Shown: piece after piece, positions 60,240-64,000 of the stretch
How positions within the stretch are numbered: the first letter of the stretch is position 1
Layout: each line of letters begins with the position of its first letter
Assembly: GCA_963771305.1 (NCBI GenBank)
Contig: CAVYTS010000022.1
Span: 228,607-292,606, forward strand
DNA: 64,000 bases
DNA from: CAJCIT01 sp963771305
GTDB taxonomy: Bacteria > Acidobacteriota > Terriglobia > Bryobacterales > Bryobacteraceae
Reading direction: 5' to 3'
Program-made: the position numbers and the translations under genes
Notes under the pieces: generated by a model
Databases searched by the model: none
What the model saw: the letters and a program-made list of their open reading frames with translations, nothing else
Told to the model about the DNA's origin: nothing

Positions 60240-61552
60240 TCAGCCTTGTCGCATCGTCGTATTGAACACCAGACACGAATCGATGCCGCGGGCTTCGGCT
60301 ACCGGTGTCACCCCAGGTTCGGGAAGGCGAAACCGGGCAGTGAAATGGACCGTGGTGCCTTTTCCTACTTCACTCTCGAGCCAGATCTTCCCTCCAAACA
60401 GATCCACGAATCGGCTGCAGATGGTGGGGCCCAGACCGGTGCCGCCCACCCGCCGACAGGAAGAACCATCCGCTTGCTGGAATGGCTCAAAAACCCTCGC
60501 CTGATCTGACGCCGGAATTCCCGATCCCGTGTCCGTCACATGAAACCCAAGGCAGCAATCCTTCGCGGACTGCGACACCAGATCCACCGATAGCTCGATA
60601 CCGCCGGCCGAAGTGAACTTGACGGAGTTGGTTAACAGATTCAACAGCACCTGAGTAAGCCGCTGGGCGTCTCCCACCAGCGCGTCAGGCACGTCGTGCT
60701 GTGCCAGACTTCGCGTTGTCAGTCCCTTGGCGCCGGCCGTTGCCGACACCACCTTGAGTGCACTGTCCAGACACTCTCGCAGCGAGAACCCTCGCTCTTC
60801 GAGGCCTAACTTGCCCGCCTCGATTTTCGAGAAATCCAGTATGTCGTTTAGGATCACTAATAGCGATTGCGCGGAGTTCTCTAAGGTTTGAACGTAATCG
60901 GCCTGCTCTTCGTCGAGGTCGGTCTCCGCCAGGAGGCTGCCGAAGCCGATGATGCCGTTCATGGGTGTTCGAATCTCGTGGCTGACGTTTGCCAGGAATT
61001 CGCTCTTGGCGCGGCTCGCTGCCTGCGCCTGGCGCTTCAGGTCTACCTCTTGCTGGAGCTTGTGCTCAATCAGTTCTTTTTGAGCCTTCACTCGCCGCCG
61101 AAGTACAACCAGGAATGCCAGAATCACCAGGGTGCCGGTTGCTAACGACGCCAGGATGATCATAAGGCGCCGCGCGGTCAACCACGGACCTGGCCTCAGC
61201 ACGCGGACATCGCCCGGTTCGCGCAGCGCAATCGAGAAGCCGCGAGTGATGCTTTGTCGACCCTCCAGCGCCGATTGTGCACGGCAGATGCCTGTAAGAC
61301 GGACCATCGCACCCGCTTGCATGGGAGGCAGCCGCTGAAGACCAGCTAGCTCAGCGCGAAATGGAATGTTGCCGGCTTCCAGTTCCATAGCGCTGCCCTG
61401 TTCCGGGGAGTAGCTCACGATGCGTGCATCGATCTCGACCAAATCCGGTGCGCAACCCCGGCTCAGGATCTCGGACGCCGTCACTGGGCGCGGCGTGACG
61501 GGACTCTGCCCACCAATCTTTTTCAGGCGGCCGTTCTGCAGAAATGTTGAGT
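60240..61552 (-). CDS. Sensor histidine kinase, 5'-truncated
   Basis: About 435 residues recognisable. The N-terminal part (SRGCAPDLVEIDARIVSYSP, MQAGAMVRLTGICRAQ) is the OB-like region of Acidobacteria kinases, then a membrane helix (RRLMIILASLATGTLVILAF), a coiled coil, HisKA SHEIRTPMNGIIGFGSLLAE with the phospho-His, and an HATPase domain (LLNLLTNSVKFTSAGGIELS, DTGSGIPASDQARVFEPFQQ, GGTGLGPTICSRFVDLFGGK). The G2 box has Pro where Leu is usual. The usual extracellular propeller sensor is absent: the homology begins abruptly at about 61,552, where a relic of an S9 peptidase on the other strand begins. Confidence 0.8.
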
Positions 61553-61557
61553 CCCAG

Positions 61558-63230
61558 ATCGACGACGAACCCGAATGGCTAACTGGCTTCAAGATCTACG
61601 AAGAGGAATTGGACCTGCGTGATGCATGCCGCTGGAGTCCGGACGGCAAGCGGATTGCCTTCTGGCACTTCGATTCGAGCGGTGTCGGAGAGCATCCGCT
61701 CATCGACTACACCGGCTCCGTCTATCCGAGCATCAGAATGATTCCCTACCCGAAAGCGGGCAACGACAAACTCAGCTGTCAGCATCGGTGTGGTCGCTGT
61801 CCCTTCGGGCAAATCGAAATGGATGGACATTCTGGGTGATCCCCGCAGCAACTACATCGCCCGAATGGAGTGGGCCGGGAATCCAAACGAGTTGGTCATC
61901 GAGCAGTTAAACCGGCTGCAGAACACGGCCGACCTGCTGATCGCCGAGGTGTCGACGGGCAAAACTACGCAGATTTTCTGCGATCAGGATAAAGCTTGGG
62001 TCGATGCGGATGAAATCCGCCCGTTCGGCCAGTCCTTCGTGTTGTTGAGCGAACGCGACGGTTGGCGCCACGCCTACCTTGTGCATCGTGACCATGCCGA
62101 ACCGACTCTGCTGACGCCCGGCAACTTCGATGTTATGACTATCACCCGCGTGTCGGAAGCGCAGCACGCAATCTACTCAGGGCCTCCCCGGACAATGCGA
62201 CACAGGCGTATTTGTATCGCGCGGACATCGGCGCCGGCACGGCTTCGCCGGTCCGCATCACGCCTCAAAGCGAACCAGGCTTCCACACCTATCGCGTTTC
62301 GCGGAATGGGTGAATGGGCATTCCATGGATACAGCCGTTTCGACGATCCTTGGCGCTTCGAGCTGGTTCGCTTCGAGATGCGCAGTCAGCTCACTCGTTC
62401 GTAGCTAGCGCCGAACTGCGAGAGAAGGTCAAACCGCTGCTCCAGAACAAGAGCGAGTTCTTCAACGTGAATATAGGCACTGGCGTGACGCTCGACGGCT
62501 GGATGATTCGGCCCAAGGATTTTGATTCGTCTGGAAGTGTCCGGTGCTCGTGTATGTTTATGGCGAGCCCGCCGGCCAGACCGTGCTCGATATTTGGTGG
62601 CAAAACCGGGCTGTTCCATCGTGCGCTGGCACAGGTCGGCTATATCGTCGTGAGCTTTGATAATCGTGGCACGCCCGCCCACAAAGGCCGTGAAGGCGCA
62701 AGATCGTCTATGGCTCGGTCGGTCCGCTCGCCACCGAAGAACAGACTCAGGCGATCAAAGCGCTATGCGCCGAGCGCGTTTACCTTGATCCGAACCGTAT
62801 CGCTGTTTGGGGCTGGAGCGGCGGCGCAACCTACACATTGAATCTGATGTCCGGTCACCCGAAACATAAGGTTGGAATGGCCGTCGCGCCAGTACCGGAT
62901 CAGCGTCTCTAGACACGATCTATCAGGAGCGCTACATGGGTCTTCGGAGGACAATCGGATGGCTATAAGCGCGGAAGCGCCATCAACTTCGCCTCAGGTC
63001 TTAAAGACAACCTCCTGCTGGTCCATGGAACAGGGGATGACAAGGTGCATTTCCAGGGCTCGCAAATGCTCATCAACAAGCTTGTCGAATCGGGCAAGCA
63101 ATTCACGTTCATGGAGTATCCGAACCGCACTCACGCCATCAGTGAAGGCCCCGGCACAGCCGTTCATCTTTTCAGCCTGCTTTCCCGCTACCTGGAGGAA
63201 AACCTTCCGCCTTCGCCAAGCGCTCAATGA
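61558..63230 (+). pseudogene. Decayed S9 dipeptidyl-peptidase IV-like gene
   Basis: Fragments in order, in several frames: LDLRDACRWSPDGKRIAFWH, LIDYTGSVYPSIRMIPYPKA (61,610-61,770), RMEWAGNPNELVIEQLNRLQ, DEIRPFGQSFVLLSERDGWR, HAYLVHRDHAEPTLLTPGNF (61,850-62,150), SEFFNVNIGTGVTLDGWMIR (62,450-62,515), LVYVYGEPAGQT, GYIVVSFDNRGTP, the nucleophile elbow GWSGGA near 62,815, and finally NLLLVHGTGDDKVHFQGSQM and FTFMEYPNRTHAISEGPGTA to 63,230, which supply Asp and His. At least seven indels and no N-terminus (the gene starts mid-propeller). Exported S9 enzymes of this length are common in the phylum. Confidence 0.8.
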
Positions 63231-63264
63231 CGTTCGACCGCGAAGTCATCCTGATGCCAGGAAC

Positions 63265-63971
63265 CTAATGAACGCGAATTTCTTGCGCCCTAAATGCCTC
63301 AAGCGCGGATATGGTGTTCTGATAGATTTCGGTTGGAGATCCGGTAGCCGCGACCGACACCAACAGGCCAAGCTCTTTATAGAACTGGGTCAACGGCGAC
63401 CTGGTGGGATCGTAGGCCTCCAGGCGCACCGTCGTCGACTCCGGCCGGTCGTCTTCGCGTTCATACGAGCGGCCCGAGTGGTGGCATACGCCCTCTTCTT
63501 GGGAGGTTGTCCGGTTACGTGAAAAACCGCTTTGCACTTTTCGCACGTCCGGCGCCCGCTCAGGCGGCTGACAATCTCGGCCAGAGGCAATTCGTAGTTC
63601 ACGACCGCGCTGAGCGAAAGGTGCTCGTTGGCCATGTGCGCTTTTAGTGCTTCAGCTTGCGCCAACGTGCGCGGGAAACCATCCAGGATGAACCCACCAC
63701 CGCAACGGATGCAGGCGCCTCGTTCACGGACCATCTCCCATACCGTGGTATCCGGTACCAGCGCACCTCGGCGCATGTATTCAAGTGCCGCTTTCATTGC
63801 CGGAGACGGCTCACACGCCTCTCGGCTCCCGGCTGCGCGAAACACGTCGCCGGTCGAAAGATGGCAAGCTTCCAGGCGCTCGCGCAATAGGTCGGCTTGC
63901 GTGCCTTTGCCCACTCCAGGCGCACCCAGCAGCACCAGCCGCCACGGTGACTGTGTCTCAGCCGGTGGCAC
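63265..63971 (-). CDS. adk: Adenylate kinase, frameshifted in this sequence
   Basis: From GTG 63,971: P-loop LLGAPGVGKGTQADLLRERL, LSTGDVFRAAGS, GALVPDTTVWEMVRERGACI, GGFILDGFPRTLAQAEALKA and the LID start RLSGRRTCEKCKAVFHVTGQ. At about 63,515 the frame shifts by one; the next frame continues EEGVCHHSGRSYEREDDRPE and STTVRLEAYDPTRSPLTQFY to 63,265. Cysteines CEKC and the later CHH suggest a zinc-type LID. Essential for nucleotide pools in most bacteria, so the shift is probably a sequence error. The extra Cys pair CIRCGG in the NMP region is unusual. Confidence 0.85.
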
Positions 63972-64000
63972 CGAGCATTTTGCCAGCGGCCCCTGCAGCC

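Overview
The window reads as a piece of an Acidobacteria chromosome, most like the Solibacter/Bryobacter group. This is inferred from family content, not from a marker gene: an ADOP-type FtsX/MacB permease with its own PadR regulator, a BlaI plus M56-TonB pair, Tat-exported Gfo/Idh/MocA oxidoreductases, M28 and S9 peptidases, a large MoxR-DUF58-DUF4129 membrane operon and lipid A genes (so a diderm). Many conserved genes carry single-base frameshifts, including lpxA and adk, which are normally essential. Part of that must be indel noise in the assembled sequence (for example a long-read metagenome), so single frameshifts are not read here as proof of gene death. Genes with many lesions, missing ends or foreign junctions are called pseudogenes.

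Left arm (1-12.5 kb): a glycosidase-like beta-propeller fragment off the left edge, a hypothetical gene, a sulfotransferase with an in-frame TGA, an exported SGNH hydrolase and a DoxX remnant. The most interesting locus follows at 4.85-9.2 kb: promoter, a 232-residue Cys/Thr repeat protein, a HopA1-like putative lyase, and a protein with a PqqD-like N-terminus, a kinase and a LanC cyclase. It looks like a lanthipeptide-type RiPP system with an unusually large, repetitive precursor and no visible transporter or protease. It is followed by a decayed TolB-type propeller gene and a response-regulator gene cut by an ISAzo13-type insertion.

Accessory block (12.7-17.8 kb): rpsU with a likely terminator, then a phage/island-like set (terminase-small-subunit-like HTH protein, three tiny coiled-coil proteins, a disrupted DUF3489 gene, a ParB-methyltransferase fusion). 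Two paralogous zinc-ribbon microproteins in opposite orientation flank the set, and tRNA-Ala(GGC) lies at one side.

Metabolic core (18-30 kb): divergent lpxD/lpxA, galK divergent from an SSS sugar symporter with LacI-type operators between them, a lactate permease, and a sulfate assimilation operon cysD-cysN-cysH-tauE. CysH has the cysteines of an APS reductase and CysN has a C-terminal APS-kinase-like domain without its P-loop, which together suggest a PAPS-independent route.

MoxR operon (39.8-30.0 kb, minus strand): eleven tightly overlapping genes encoding GYF/RDD, B-box zinc proteins, membrane proteins, DUF4129, DUF4350, MoxR ATPase, DUF58, SpoIIM-like and RDD proteins.

Right arm (39.9-64 kb): CDGSH protein, GH88 hydrolase, a fused membrane/spermidine-synthase-like protein, infA, two SDRs, AsmA-like protein, M28 peptidase, M56-TonB plus BlaI with a palindromic operator, ADOP permease plus PadR, Gfo/Idh oxidoreductase and a TPR gluzincin. 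The last 6 kb is a scrap zone: a decayed amidohydrolase abutting an IS630 fragment, a histidine kinase truncated at a junction with a decayed S9 peptidase, and a frameshifted adenylate kinase. A short dispersed repeat occurs at least three times (27.2, 37.1 and 50.8 kb).
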